12,107 bases of DNA from Actinomycetota bacterium (GCA_003164655.1 PLTW01000090.1:1-12107), one strand, 5' to 3'. Shown: positions 1 through 6,944, counted from the stretch's first letter. Notes: a model not told the origin generated them from the letters alone. Translations and numbers: made by a program.

Positions 1-490
1 CGCCCGCACCGCCCGCACCGCCCGCGAGGGCGAGGGCCAGCGCGACGGCCTCGGCCGGGTCGGCCGCCCGATGAAGGCCGTCCGGCTCGCTCTGGGTGGG
101 CGTCACGGTCCAGCTCTCGAGCAGCACCACCTCGCGGCCGATCGAGCGCGCCAGCCCGATCTCTGACAACGTGCCCCAGGAGCCGCCCAGGGCGATGACC
201 ACGTCGCCGCTGGCCACGACGGCGAGGTTGCGCGCATGCCCCATGCCGGTGACGACCGACAGGCTGAGGTCGGGCGCCGCGGCGCCGCGGTCGAGGCCCG
301 GCAGGATGCCCAGGCAGGTGCCGCCGCGGCGCCGCACGCCGCGCGCCACCGCCTCCATCACGCCCGAGGCGCCGCCGTTGACCACGACGCAGCCGCGCTC
401 GGCGAGCAGCTCTCCGAGCTGCTCGCCGAGCGCGGCGACCGCGGCCGTGCAGGTGCTGCCGCCGATCACGCTGACGTAGGTCGGCGGCAT
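1..490 (-). CDS. TIGR00725/LOG-like Rossmann-fold nucleotide-binding protein (3' end beyond window)
   Basis: Reading from the ATG at 490 leftward gives 163 codons with no stop before the edge, so the C-terminus is missing. The protein starts MPPTYVSVIGGS, a glycine-rich first strand. It then shows GGASGVMEAVARG (residues 39-51), GMGHARN (82-88) and ALGGSWGTLSEIG (100-112), the last matching the LOG-type PGGxGTxxE loop with Leu for Pro. This fits the TIGR00725 family, once called 'possible lysine decarboxylase'. LOG relatives cleave nucleoside monophosphates to free base and ribose 5-phosphate, but activity of the TIGR00725 branch is not established, so I give no substrate. The start overlaps the acetyltransferase stop by one base (TGATG), which implies coupling. 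The visible end turns into Gly-Gly-Ala repeats coded by a 9-bp unit at positions 1-27. The family is usually about 160-180 residues, so little is probably missing. Confidence 0.85.
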   Translation of the reverse strand, partial: MPPTYVSVIGGSTCTAAVAALGEQLGELLAERGCVVVNGGASGVMEAVARGVRRRGGTCLGILPGLDRGAAAPDLSLSVVTGMGHARNLAVVASGDVVIALGGSWGTLSEIGLARSIGREVVLLESWTVTPTQSEPDGLHRAADPAEAVALALALAGGAGGAG

Positions 491-1086
491 CAGTCGTCGC
501 CGTGCATGGCCGTCTCGGGACTGCCGTTGCTGCCGCTTGCGGAGCCGCTCCTGCCGTCGCTCCTGCCGTCGCCGCCGCGGCCGCCGCCGACCCAGCCGTG
601 CATCAGGTGAAAGCCGTCGCGAAAGCCGCGTCGTTCGTAAAAGCGCTGGGCGTCGGGGTTGACGGTGTCGACGCCGATCACGTACTGGTCGAGACCGCGT
701 TCGAGAAGGCCGGCCTCGACCGCGTCGAGCAGGGCCGTCCCCAGGCCGCCGCCGCGCTCGTCGGCGGCGACGCACAGCGAGGTGAGCTCGGCGTAGCGGT
801 CGCCGGTGAACCACACGGCGTCGGGGGGCGCGACGTGGACCACGGCATAGCCGATCAGCCGCCCGTCGCGCCGGGCGCCGAGGGCAAACGACTCGCCGTC
901 GGCGAGCAGCTCCTCGTAGATCGCCTGGCGGCGCGGCCACGACTCCTCGTGGGGCACGATCTCGACCACGGAGCCCAGCTCGCGGATGTGGTCGATCAGT
1001 GAGCGCCACAGCGGCTCGAGCGCCGCGATCTGCGCGGGTTCGAGGCGCTCGATCGTTACGCCGGTCTGGGTGTCGGGTGCCGTCAT
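490..1086 (-). CDS. GNAT-family N-acetyltransferase with Gly/Ser-rich tail
   Basis: This 198-residue protein has the GNAT acetyl-CoA site: beta-4 LTSLCVAADERGGGLGTALL (residues 101-120), with the RGGGLGTA pyrophosphate loop at 111-118, then the typical VNPDAQRFYERRGFRDG segment (142-158), where Asn and Tyr are the usual motif B positions. It should transfer acetyl from acetyl-CoA to an amine; the acceptor cannot be read from sequence. The domain ends near residue 165 (HLMHGWVGG). The last 33 residues are a Gly/Ser/Arg/Asp-rich tail coded by short CTGCCG/CCGCCG-type repeats, unusual for a single-domain GNAT. The ATG at 1086 lies inside the helicase stop region (4-nt ATGA overlap) and the stop overlaps the next gene by 1 nt, so it is the middle gene of a coupled trio. 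Confidence 0.92.
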   Translation of the reverse strand: MTAPDTQTGVTIERLEPAQIAALEPLWRSLIDHIRELGSVVEIVPHEESWPRRQAIYEELLADGESFALGARRDGRLIGYAVVHVAPPDAVWFTGDRYAELTSLCVAADERGGGLGTALLDAVEAGLLERGLDQYVIGVDTVNPDAQRFYERRGFRDGFHLMHGWVGGGRGGDGRSDGRSGSASGSNGSPETAMHGDD

Positions 1087-3365
1087 GTCTGCGTTCCTTT
1101 CGTGTCCGAGTCGCGGGCCGAGAGGGCCCGCAGGAGCGCGAGCGCTCCCTGCTTGTGCAGCGGTTCGTTCAAGTTACCGCACTTGGGGCTTTGCACGCAC
1201 GAGGGGCAGCCGGCCTCGCAGGGGCACTCGGCGATCAGCAGGGCGGCGTCGGCGGCGAGCTCGTCGAAGGCGTCGTAGGCGCGCCGCGTGAGGCCGATCC
1301 CGCCCGGATGGCCGTCGTAGATGAAGACCGTGGCGAGGTCGGTCTGCCAGTGCCAGGCCGTCGACAGGCCGCCGATGTCCCAGCGATCGCACATCGCATA
1401 CAGAGGCAGGACGGCGATGCAGGTGTGCTCGGCGGCATGAAGGGCGCCGAGCTCGGCGCCCTCGCCGGCCTGGACGGCGAGCAGTTCCGGCGGCAGGGTG
1501 AACCACAGCGCCTCGGTGGTGAAGACCTGCTCGGGCAGATCGAGCGCGACCGTGTCGATCACCTCGCCGCCGTCGAGCTCGCGCTTCTGGTAGGCGACGA
1601 CCTGCTCGGTCACCTCGATGACGCCGAACGACAGGGCGCCGCCGCCGGGCAGCGGTCGCGGCGTCGCGGCGCCGGCGATCACCACGTGCTTCTCGATCCT
1701 GGCCTGTGTGTACCAGGCGCCCGAGAACGGCTCGACGACCACCGTGGCGGCGTCGAGGTCGAGCTGCCGCACCAGGTAGCTCTCGCCGAGGTGCAGGTAT
1801 ACGGCCCCGGGGTGCGCCGTGCGAAACACGCGTTCGCGCTCGACCGTGCCCAGCACCGTGCCGTCGCGGCCGTCGGCGATGACCAGCGTCTCGGCCGAAG
1901 CCGAGCGCAGCCCGACGCGCGGCGCGGGGGAGTGGGACTGCGACCAGGCGAGATCGCCCGCCGCGCTGCGGCGCAGCTGGCCGGCGGCGGCAAGCTGCGC
2001 CGCGCGCGCCATGCCGGCGGCGCCGAAGTACGTCTCGTCGCCCTCGTCGAGCGGCCGTTCGTAGGCCGCGGCGCTCAGGTGAGCCGCGAGGATGTGGGGA
2101 TTGGTGAGATCGACGACGGCGTCTTCGACCGCCCGCGAAAGCAGGCGCTCGGGCTCGCGCATGAAGTACTGATCGAGGGCGTCCTGGCCGGCGACGAGCA
2201 CCGCCCAGCCCTTGCCGGTGCGACCGGCGCGGCCCCAGCGCTGCCAGAGGCTGGTCATGGTGCCGGGAAAGCCGGTGACGAGCGCCACGTCGAGGCTGCC
2301 GACGTCGATGCCGAGCTCGAGGGCGCTGGTCGCCACCACGGCTCGCAGCTCGCCGTCGAACAGACGCTTCTCTATGTCGCGCCGCTGCTGCGGCGTGTAG
2401 CCGGCCCGGTAGGGCATGACGGCGTCGGCGCCGCGAGGGTCGCGGTCTTCAATGCGCCGCCGCGTGTAGCCGTAGATCAGCTCGGCCGCCTTGCGGCTCG
2501 GCGCAAAGTCGATCGCCCGCCGCCCGGCGAGGACCGTCTCGGCCAGCACGTAGCTCGACTCGGCGAGGGCGCTCTTGCGCACGCCGAGGGCGACGTCGAG
2601 AAACGGCGGGTTCCACAGCACGATCGTCTGCTCGGTCTGCGGCGCGCCGTTGTCGTCGATGGCCACGAACGGCAGGCCCACGAGCCGCTCGGCGAACGGT
2701 CGCGGGTTGGCGATGGTCGCCGAGGCCAGCACGAACTGCGGCTGCGAGCCGTAGGCCGCACACAGCCGGCGCAGGCGGCGCACCACCTGGGCGACGTGCG
2801 AGCCGAACACGCCGCGGTACACGTGGGCCTCGTCGAGCACGACGAAGCGCAGGTGATGGAGAAACTCGGCCCAGCGCTCGTGGCCCGGCAGGATGCCGAC
2901 GTGCAGCATGTCGGGGTTGGTCATGAGGATGGTGGCGGCGGCGCGGATGCGGGCCCGCTGCGCCTGGGGCGTGTCGCCGTCGTACAGGGCGGCGACGGCG
3001 CCGGGCAGGCGCAGCCGGCTGAGCTTGCGAGCCTGGTCCTGGGCGAGCGCCTTGGTGGGGTAGACAAAGAGCGCCCGGCTGTGCGGGTCGCGGGCGAAGG
3101 CGTCGAGCGCCGGCAGCGCGAACGCCAGCGACTTGCCGCTGGCGGTGCCCGTCGCCACGACCACGTTGCGGCCCTCCGCCAGCAGGTTCCAGACGCGGCG
3201 CTGGTGGCTGAACAGCGTGGTGATGCCCTGGTCGGCCAGGCCGGCGGCCAGGGCCGCCGGCAGGCCGGCGGGCAGCGGTGCGACGCGCGCCGCTCGCGCG
3301 GCGCGGTGCGTGACGTAGACGACCTGCTCGTGCGAGCCGTCGGTCAGAAACGACAGATCGGCCAT
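1083..3365 (-). CDS. DEAH-box ATP-dependent helicase, MrfA/YprA/Hrq1 family with DUF1998 domain
   Basis: This 760-residue superfamily 2 helicase has all main motifs: LFSHQRRVWNLL Q-like region (51-62), Walker A ATGTASGKS (71-79), DEAH (178-181), SAT (215-217), a second RecA domain with ATSALELGIDVG (345-356) and arginine-finger motif QRWGRAGR (375-382). The C-terminal part matches DUF1998 and ends in a cysteine cluster CPCEAGCPSCVQSPKCGN (714-731; five Cys), four of which probably bind zinc as in B. subtilis MrfA and Hrq1. Length is close to MrfA (about 750). Family members are 3'-5' DNA helicases; MrfA acts in mitomycin C/crosslink repair. That role is inferred here by family. The start is supported by AGGA 7 nt upstream (3373-3376). 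The same bases form TAGGAT, a possible -10 close to the ATG, but I see no -35. MrfB (exonuclease), the usual Bacillus partner, is not in view. Confidence 0.93.
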   Translation of the reverse strand: MADLSFLTDGSHEQVVYVTHRAARAARVAPLPAGLPAALAAGLADQGITTLFSHQRRVWNLLAEGRNVVVATGTASGKSLAFALPALDAFARDPHSRALFVYPTKALAQDQARKLSRLRLPGAVAALYDGDTPQAQRARIRAAATILMTNPDMLHVGILPGHERWAEFLHHLRFVVLDEAHVYRGVFGSHVAQVVRRLRRLCAAYGSQPQFVLASATIANPRPFAERLVGLPFVAIDDNGAPQTEQTIVLWNPPFLDVALGVRKSALAESSYVLAETVLAGRRAIDFAPSRKAAELIYGYTRRRIEDRDPRGADAVMPYRAGYTPQQRRDIEKRLFDGELRAVVATSALELGIDVGSLDVALVTGFPGTMTSLWQRWGRAGRTGKGWAVLVAGQDALDQYFMREPERLLSRAVEDAVVDLTNPHILAAHLSAAAYERPLDEGDETYFGAAGMARAAQLAAAGQLRRSAAGDLAWSQSHSPAPRVGLRSASAETLVIADGRDGTVLGTVERERVFRTAHPGAVYLHLGESYLVRQLDLDAATVVVEPFSGAWYTQARIEKHVVIAGAATPRPLPGGGALSFGVIEVTEQVVAYQKRELDGGEVIDTVALDLPEQVFTTEALWFTLPPELLAVQAGEGAELGALHAAEHTCIAVLPLYAMCDRWDIGGLSTAWHWQTDLATVFIYDGHPGGIGLTRRAYDAFDELAADAALLIAECPCEAGCPSCVQSPKCGNLNEPLHKQGALALLRALSARDSDTKGTQT

Positions 3366-3406
3366 GGCTCAATCCTAGCCGATGACCGAGACAGAGCGAG
3401 ACAGGA

Positions 3407-3440
3407 ACGGGCGCGGCGGCCGTGCGGTCGCCGCGCCCGT
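3407..3440 (-). terminator. Strong hairpin after the CAP gene, probable terminator
   Basis: A 12-bp perfect inverted repeat (3407-3418 with 3429-3438 plus two flanking bases to 3440), loop of 10. It lies 27 nt beyond the CAP-domain stop and about 40 bp before the helicase start. On the minus strand the stem is followed by TTCCTGTCTC, which is pyrimidine-rich but not a true T tract, so termination may be partial and the helicase operon might receive read-through. Confidence 0.6.
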
Positions 3441-3466
3441 GACCGGACGTTTCGTTGCTGGACGAT

Positions 3467-3982
3467 CTACAGGCTGGTCCGCGCCCCGCAGTCCAGCGTG
3501 TAGATGACGATGTCGGAGATGCCCTTGAACGTGCCCTGGGCTCTGCCGATGCCGACGTTGCGGAAGCTCTTGGTGAGGATCACGGCGCGGTGCGGCGGGC
3601 TGTGCATCCAGGCGCTGAAGATGGCCTGAGGCGTGCCGCTGGCCTGCCAGCCGTAAGCGATGTCTTCGCCCACCGACCAGCTCCGGCAGCCGGAGGTGGA
3701 GTAGCCGAAGCGCATCAGGCGGGTCATGAACGACTGGCCGTTGAACGAGCTGTGACTGAAGTAGTCGCGACGCACCATCTCGCGGGAGTGAGCTCGCGCA
3801 GCGCGTTCGAGGGTGGCGACCGCGGCGACTCTGGGCAGCCCGTGCTGGACGCGCACGTGGTTGACGAGCGCCAGCAGCTGCTTCTCGGGCCTGGTCAGGC
3901 TGACCGCCTTGGCCGAGGCGGCCGGGACTACGGTGAGCGCGGCGAAGGCAGCGAGGACGATGCACAGGGCGAGTCGCTTCAT
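3467..3982 (-). CDS. Secreted CAP/SCP-domain protein
   Basis: A 171-residue exported protein. Residues 1-24 form a signal peptide (MKRLALCIVL, hydrophobic core, cleavage probably after AASA). The rest is a CAP (CAP/PR-1/SCP-like) domain: LVNHVRVQHGLPRV (39-52), ARAHSREMVRRDYFSHSS (62-79), GEDIA (105-109, the GENIA motif), FSAWMHSPPHRAVIL (122-136) and NVGIG (142-146). The family's cleft residues His65, Glu106 and His131 are present. Bacterial CAP proteins are extracellular; their activity is mostly unknown. Cys99 and Cys165 could form a disulfide after export. An in-frame GTG lies 6 nt upstream at 3988, but GGAGG at 3989-3993 abuts it, whereas it sits 6 nt before the ATG at 3982, so I choose the ATG. 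The gene faces away from the plus-strand gene at 4214 and is followed by its own hairpin. Confidence 0.92.
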   Translation of the reverse strand: MKRLALCIVLAAFAALTVVPAASAKAVSLTRPEKQLLALVNHVRVQHGLPRVAAVATLERAARAHSREMVRRDYFSHSSFNGQSFMTRLMRFGYSTSGCRSWSVGEDIAYGWQASGTPQAIFSAWMHSPPHRAVILTKSFRNVGIGRAQGTFKGISDIVIYTLDCGARTSL

Positions 3983-4118
3983 GGCCACCTCCGCACGTCC
4001 GTCCCGGCGCCGGGGGCCGGGTCTTGCTTACACGAGACGCGTAGTAGTGATATCGGGGGTGGTTGCGACGGACTTGATACGGCTGGGGCCTGCTACGAGG
4101 GGTGGAGGCGAGAAAGGT

Positions 4119-4136
4119 GTTGTCGTCCATGACAAC
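4119..4136. repeat. Small inverted repeat in divergent intergenic region
   Basis: GTTGTC (4119-4124) and GACAAC (4131-4136) form a perfect 6-bp dyad with a 6-nt centre between the divergent CAP and membrane-protein genes. It could be an operator, but it is short and I see no second copy nearby. The remainder of 3983-4213 holds the promoter listed separately; I could not find a convincing promoter for the CAP gene. Confidence 0.25.
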
Positions 4137-4177
4137 CGCGCATCCGGGCGCAGCCCCCACCGCGTGGTCGCCGGCGG

Positions 4178-4206
4178 TTGCATCGGGGTCGCCACGCGTA
4201 TACCCT
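4178..4206 (+). promoter_or_regulatory. Sigma-70-type promoter giving a leaderless transcript
   Basis: TTGCAT (4178-4183), 17-bp spacer, TACCCT (4201-4206). The -10 ends 7 nt before the ATG at 4214, so transcription would begin at or next to the A of the start codon. No Shine-Dalgarno sequence fits in the gap. TAnnnT placed this way is the usual sign of leaderless genes in Actinomycetota. Confidence 0.65.
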
Positions 4207-4213
4207 TGCGGGC

Positions 4214-4993
4214 ATGCACAGCCTGAGTAACGCACGACGGCAGGCCAAGAGGGTCCGCCGGCGTCAAGTCAGGCGCCGGCGTATCGTGGCCATCGCGGTG
4301 GTCGTCCCTCTCGTCCTCGCCGCGGTCTGGGCTGCCTATGCCTGGCCGTCTGCCGCACCGGCCCTCGTGCCTTCCGCCAATGTCGTCTCACAGTTCGGTC
4401 AGGCCAGCGCGGTCGACCGGCGCATCGTCGTCGCCCGGCTCGAGAACATCGACCTTCTGCTGCCGGTCAAGCTCGAGGCGACCACGGCGGTCGGCTTTCA
4501 CCCGGTCGACAACGCCAACAGCGTCGCCCTCACGCCTGTGGGCCGGCCGGGCGACTCGTCGGGCGTCGCGGGCACGCTCGCCGTCCTCTTCGCCAAAGGC
4601 GGCATGCGCTACTACATGACGGGCGGCGATGCCAGCGACTCGTCGTCGCGCACCGCCGGCCTCGATGTGGGGGCCGTGCCCGGCGCGTTCATCTACAGCC
4701 CGGTCGACGGCCGCGTGATCGCGGTCACCGCCTACAAGCTGCTGGGGCGCTACGACGACACCGAGATCGAGCTCCAGCTCGCCGACGATCCCAGCCTGCT
4801 CCTCATCATCACGCACGTGGTCAAGGCCCAGGTGGCGATCGGCGCCGACGTCACGGCCGGCGAGACCGTGCTGGGCGCCGTGCGCGCCTTCCCCGCACAG
4901 CTCCACCAGGACCTGCGGCAGTTCACGACCGACAACGGCGACCACGTGCAGCTCGTCGCCGTGCGGGTCCCCACCCAGATCTCGGGGTTCTGA
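4214..4993 (+). CDS. Membrane-anchored protein with degenerate LytM/M23-like domain
   Basis: A 259-residue protein with an Arg/Lys-rich N-terminus (residues 8-23) and one hydrophobic segment (24-44), so probably a signal anchor with the remainder outside the cytoplasm. I do not recognise a named family. The C-terminal half resembles the duplicated hybrid motif of M23 peptidases: a GAFIYSPVDGRVIAV strand pair (158-171), LLLIITHVV (195-203), then IGADVTAGETVLGAV (209-223) and GDHVQLVAVRV (242-252). A working M23 enzyme would have HxxxD earlier and HxH near the end; here the last motif reads HVQ and no HxxxD is visible, so it is probably inactive or not a peptidase. An upstream in-frame ATG at 4178 overlaps the -35 and is rejected. 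The stop is 3 nt before the phosphorylase start, so the two are one operon. Confidence 0.8.
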   Translation: MHSLSNARRQAKRVRRRQVRRRRIVAIAVVVPLVLAAVWAAYAWPSAAPALVPSANVVSQFGQASAVDRRIVVARLENIDLLLPVKLEATTAVGFHPVDNANSVALTPVGRPGDSSGVAGTLAVLFAKGGMRYYMTGGDASDSSSRTAGLDVGAVPGAFIYSPVDGRVIAVTAYKLLGRYDDTEIELQLADDPSLLLIITHVVKAQVAIGADVTAGETVLGAVRAFPAQLHQDLRQFTTDNGDHVQLVAVRVPTQISGF

Positions 4994-4996
4994 CAC

Positions 4997-5821
4997 GTGC
5001 CGACGGCGGTCGTGCCGGCCGCACGGCTGGCCGTCATCGGCGGCTCGGCCACGCAGGGCGCACCGTTCCCCGACGATCTCCACCCCGACGCCGCGCCGCT
5101 CGACGACGATCTCGTCTTTGAGACTCCCTACGGCGACAGCCCGCCGTTCCGGCTCTTCACGCTGGCCGGCGAGCCGGTGCTGCACGTTCGCCTGCACGGC
5201 TGGCGACCGGGCGTGCCGCGCGGACTCGCCTCGCGCCAGGTCTTCAGCGTGCTGTATCGCGCCGGCGTACGCCGCATTCTCTCCGAGGCCGGCGTCGGCA
5301 GCCTGAACCACCTGCTCGACCCGGGCGACCTCGTGATCTGCGACGACTTCGTCGACCTGACGACCGACCGCGCCGTCGAGGGTGTGGTCGGCGGCCGGCT
5401 GCTCATCATGCGCGAGCCCGTTTGCCCGGTCGGCCGGGCGGCGCTCTCGCGCGCGGCGCGGCGCCTGGCGCCCGACCGCCGGCTCTTCACGCGCGGCGTG
5501 TACGTCGTGACCGAGGGTCCGCGCTTTGAGTCGCCGGCCGAGGTCCGCCACCTGCAGGCCGGCGGCGATGTCGTCGGGCAGAGCTTCTCGCCCGAAGTCT
5601 GGCTGGCGCGCGACATCGGCGCCTGCTATGCCGGCATCTACCTCATCGTCAACTACGGCGAGGGCGTCGTGGCCGACTGGAGCCACGACGAGCTCAAGCG
5701 CCGCTTCACCGACGACGCCCGGCTTATGGGCCGCATCGTGCTCGACGCCGCGGCGTCGCTGAGCCACGAGCAAGCCGGCTGCCGCTGCCGCGAGCTGCGC
5801 AAGCCCACGCTGCTCGGTTAA
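4997..5821 (+). CDS. MTA phosphorylase / purine nucleoside phosphorylase family protein with altered active site
   Basis: A 274-residue protein with the MTAP/PNP-II fold signature: IGGS (14-17, phosphate loop), ETPYGDSP (42-49), HG (67-68), VGSLNHLLDPGDLVICDDFVD (100-120), GVYVVTEGPRFESPAE (167-182), VVGQSFSPEVWLARD (192-206). Family enzymes split MTA or 6-oxopurine nucleosides with phosphate to free base and (methylthio)ribose 1-phosphate. By eye against human MTAP, the phosphate Arg60 is Leu66, Met196 is Gln195, Thr197 is Ser196 and the adenine-contacting Asp220 is Asn219, the residue PNPs use for 6-oxopurines. The VNYxAN segment is replaced by ASRQVF. Substrate is therefore uncertain, and MTA should not be assumed. 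GTG start, 3 nt after the preceding stop. C-terminus contains CRC (262-264). Confidence 0.88.
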   Translation: MPTAVVPAARLAVIGGSATQGAPFPDDLHPDAAPLDDDLVFETPYGDSPPFRLFTLAGEPVLHVRLHGWRPGVPRGLASRQVFSVLYRAGVRRILSEAGVGSLNHLLDPGDLVICDDFVDLTTDRAVEGVVGGRLLIMREPVCPVGRAALSRAARRLAPDRRLFTRGVYVVTEGPRFESPAEVRHLQAGGDVVGQSFSPEVWLARDIGACYAGIYLIVNYGEGVVADWSHDELKRRFTDDARLMGRIVLDAAASLSHEQAGCRCRELRKPTLLG

Positions 5822-5841
5822 GCGCCGCGCGGGCCCGGCGC
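5822..5841. terminator. Weak hairpin between convergent genes
   Basis: The 32-bp gap between convergent stops holds GCGCCG (5822-5827) pairing with CGGCGC (5836-5841). On the plus strand a C run and then GTTTCAG follow; there is no real T tract in either direction. It may serve as a weak bidirectional terminator. Confidence 0.3.
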
Positions 5842-5853
5842 CGCCCCCCCGTT

Positions 5854-6702
5854 TCAGCCCTTCGTGTGAACGAACCACCAGGCGAGGATGCCGAGGGCGT
5901 TGAAGACGCCGTGGAAGGCGATGTTGGTGTAGATCGACTTCGTCCAGTAGAAGGCCGCCGCCAGCAGGAGCCCGAGCCCGAAGATCGGGATCAGCACCGA
6001 CAGCTGCTGGTGCCAGGCGGCGAAGACCAGCGCCGAGACGACACCCCCCAGCAACGGTCCCCAGGAGCGCGCCAGGCCCTGAAAGACGAAGCCGCGAAAG
6101 AAGGTCTCCTCGAGCAGCGGGGCGACCAGTACGGCGAGGACGATGAACAGCAAGAGTCCGGCGGAGGTGTGAGGGAAGATCGTCACCACATTCTCTTTGG
6201 GCACCGGACCGACGATCCTGCGGTAGGCGTAGTCGCTCACGTTGCCCAGGATGGTGGTGGCCAGCACGCCGCCGACGATGATGACGGCGGCCACCGCCCA
6301 GGAGCTGCTCTCCTCGTAGCCGCGAAAGCCGAAGCTGGCGAAAGACAGCCGGTACTTGCGCAGCGAGAAGAACCAGGCCCAGAACACGAGCCAGACGTCG
6401 ACCACCACCGTGGAGAGGATGGCCGCCAGGGCATAGCCGGCGGTCGGCGCCTGGCTGGTGGTGGTTGTGCCGCGGCTGGAGACCGTGCCCAGCACGGTGA
6501 GGACGGCGATCGGCGCCGCGGCGATGAGGACGGCGTACAGGACGTCGCGCCAGCCCCACGGTACCTGGCCGGGTCGCAGGCTGCGCGTGACGCCGAAGGT
6601 CTGAACGCCGCCGGGCGCCTGCCGCCGGCCCGCCGCCGACGAGACGGGCGCCCCGACGGTGGGAGCAGCCTCCGTCTCCTGGTTACTGGGGTCGTCTTCC
6701 AC
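5854..6702 (-). CDS. CPBP-family intramembrane metalloprotease (CAAX/ABI type)
   Basis: A 282-residue polytopic protein. About seven hydrophobic segments are visible (54-72, 91-113, 136-152, 181-197, 212-230, 236-250, 258-276). All three CPBP motifs are intact: EETFFRG (198-204, the EExxxR site), FAAWH (227-231) and HGVFN (264-268). These acidic, His and Asn residues form the membrane-embedded metalloprotease site in the family. Bacterial members handle peptide/bacteriocin self-immunity, protein maturation or unknown substrates; nothing nearby names a substrate. The first 45 residues are hydrophilic and low complexity. I use the GTG at 6702, with GGAG in the sequence ACCGGAGACA upstream and a possible -10 TAGAAT at 6729-6734. 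An ATG at 6825 would add 41 residues of Arg/Pro/Ala-rich sequence with no family similarity. Confidence 0.9.
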   Translation of the reverse strand: MEDDPSNQETEAAPTVGAPVSSAAGRRQAPGGVQTFGVTRSLRPGQVPWGWRDVLYAVLIAAAPIAVLTVLGTVSSRGTTTTSQAPTAGYALAAILSTVVVDVWLVFWAWFFSLRKYRLSFASFGFRGYEESSSWAVAAVIIVGGVLATTILGNVSDYAYRRIVGPVPKENVVTIFPHTSAGLLLFIVLAVLVAPLLEETFFRGFVFQGLARSWGPLLGGVVSALVFAAWHQQLSVLIPIFGLGLLLAAAFYWTKSIYTNIAFHGVFNALGILAWWFVHTKG

Positions 6703-6748
6703 GGCACACCTGTCTCCGGTCGCCGAGGATTCTACACGCCACCCGCGG

Positions 6749-6777
6749 CGCCGGGCGCCCGGCGGCCGGCGGGCGCC
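6749..6777. repeat. Overlapping GC palindromes upstream of the CPBP gene
   Basis: 6749-6764 is a perfect 16-bp palindrome (CGCCGGGC and its complement). It overlaps a second inverted repeat, GGCGCCCG (6754-6761) with CGGGCGCC (6770-6777). They lie just upstream of the possible -10 of the CPBP gene, in the 299-bp divergent region 6703-7001. Role unknown; could be an operator, or simply very GC-rich sequence. Confidence 0.4.
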
Positions 6778-6840
6778 GAAAAAGCGACGGCCGCAGCTCG
6801 CGGCGGGCGGCGCAACGGCCGGCAACGCCGCGGCGGCGTG

Positions 6841-6868
6841 TTGCGGCGCCTGCGTCGTCTGGTATACT
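6841..6868 (+). promoter_or_regulatory. Upstream (P1) promoter of rpmG cluster
   Basis: TTGCGG (6841-6846), 16-bp spacer, TATACT (6863-6868). The predicted start, near 6875, falls inside a 9-bp inverted repeat (6870-6878 with 6890-6898). Confidence 0.6.
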
Positions 6869-6869
6869 C

Positions 6870-6898
6870 ACGCCTCGCCAGGGGGCGCCGCGAGGCGT
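6870..6898 (+). promoter_or_regulatory. Inverted repeat covering the P1 start site
   Basis: ACGCCTCGC (6870-6878) and GCGAGGCGT (6890-6898) pair perfectly across an 11-nt loop, starting 1 nt after the P1 -10. Placement suits an operator or a 5'-end hairpin. No regulator is identifiable. Confidence 0.4.
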
Positions 6899-6944
6899 CG
6901 TGGGCGCGGTCGGCGGCATGTGCGCCGGGCCGGGCCGCGGCTCG

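Noticed and set aside
1..27. 9-bp direct repeats at the left edge as a minisatellite or CRISPR fragment
   Set aside because: They code in frame for Gly-Gly-Ala at the end of the LOG-like protein, and there is no spacer structure.
999..3503. 834-residue open frame on the plus strand opposite the helicase gene
   Set aside because: It lies antisense to a helicase with every expected motif. Its translation is Arg/Ala/Gly/His-rich with no recognisable domain. Long antisense frames are expected where GC-rich codons remove stops.
3375..4235. 286-residue minus-strand frame covering the CAP gene
   Set aside because: It reads the CAP gene in another frame, while the CAP frame has a signal peptide and conserved motifs.
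4388..6559. 723-residue open frame on the minus strand across the membrane-protein, phosphorylase and part of the CPBP genes
   Set aside because: It crosses three well-supported genes in the wrong frame or strand and looks like a GC-driven shadow with no domain.
6703..6825. Longer start (ATG at 6825) for the CPBP protease
   Set aside because: The added residues are low complexity and come from the palindromic region; the GTG at 6702 has a ribosome-binding site and a possible -10 just upstream.
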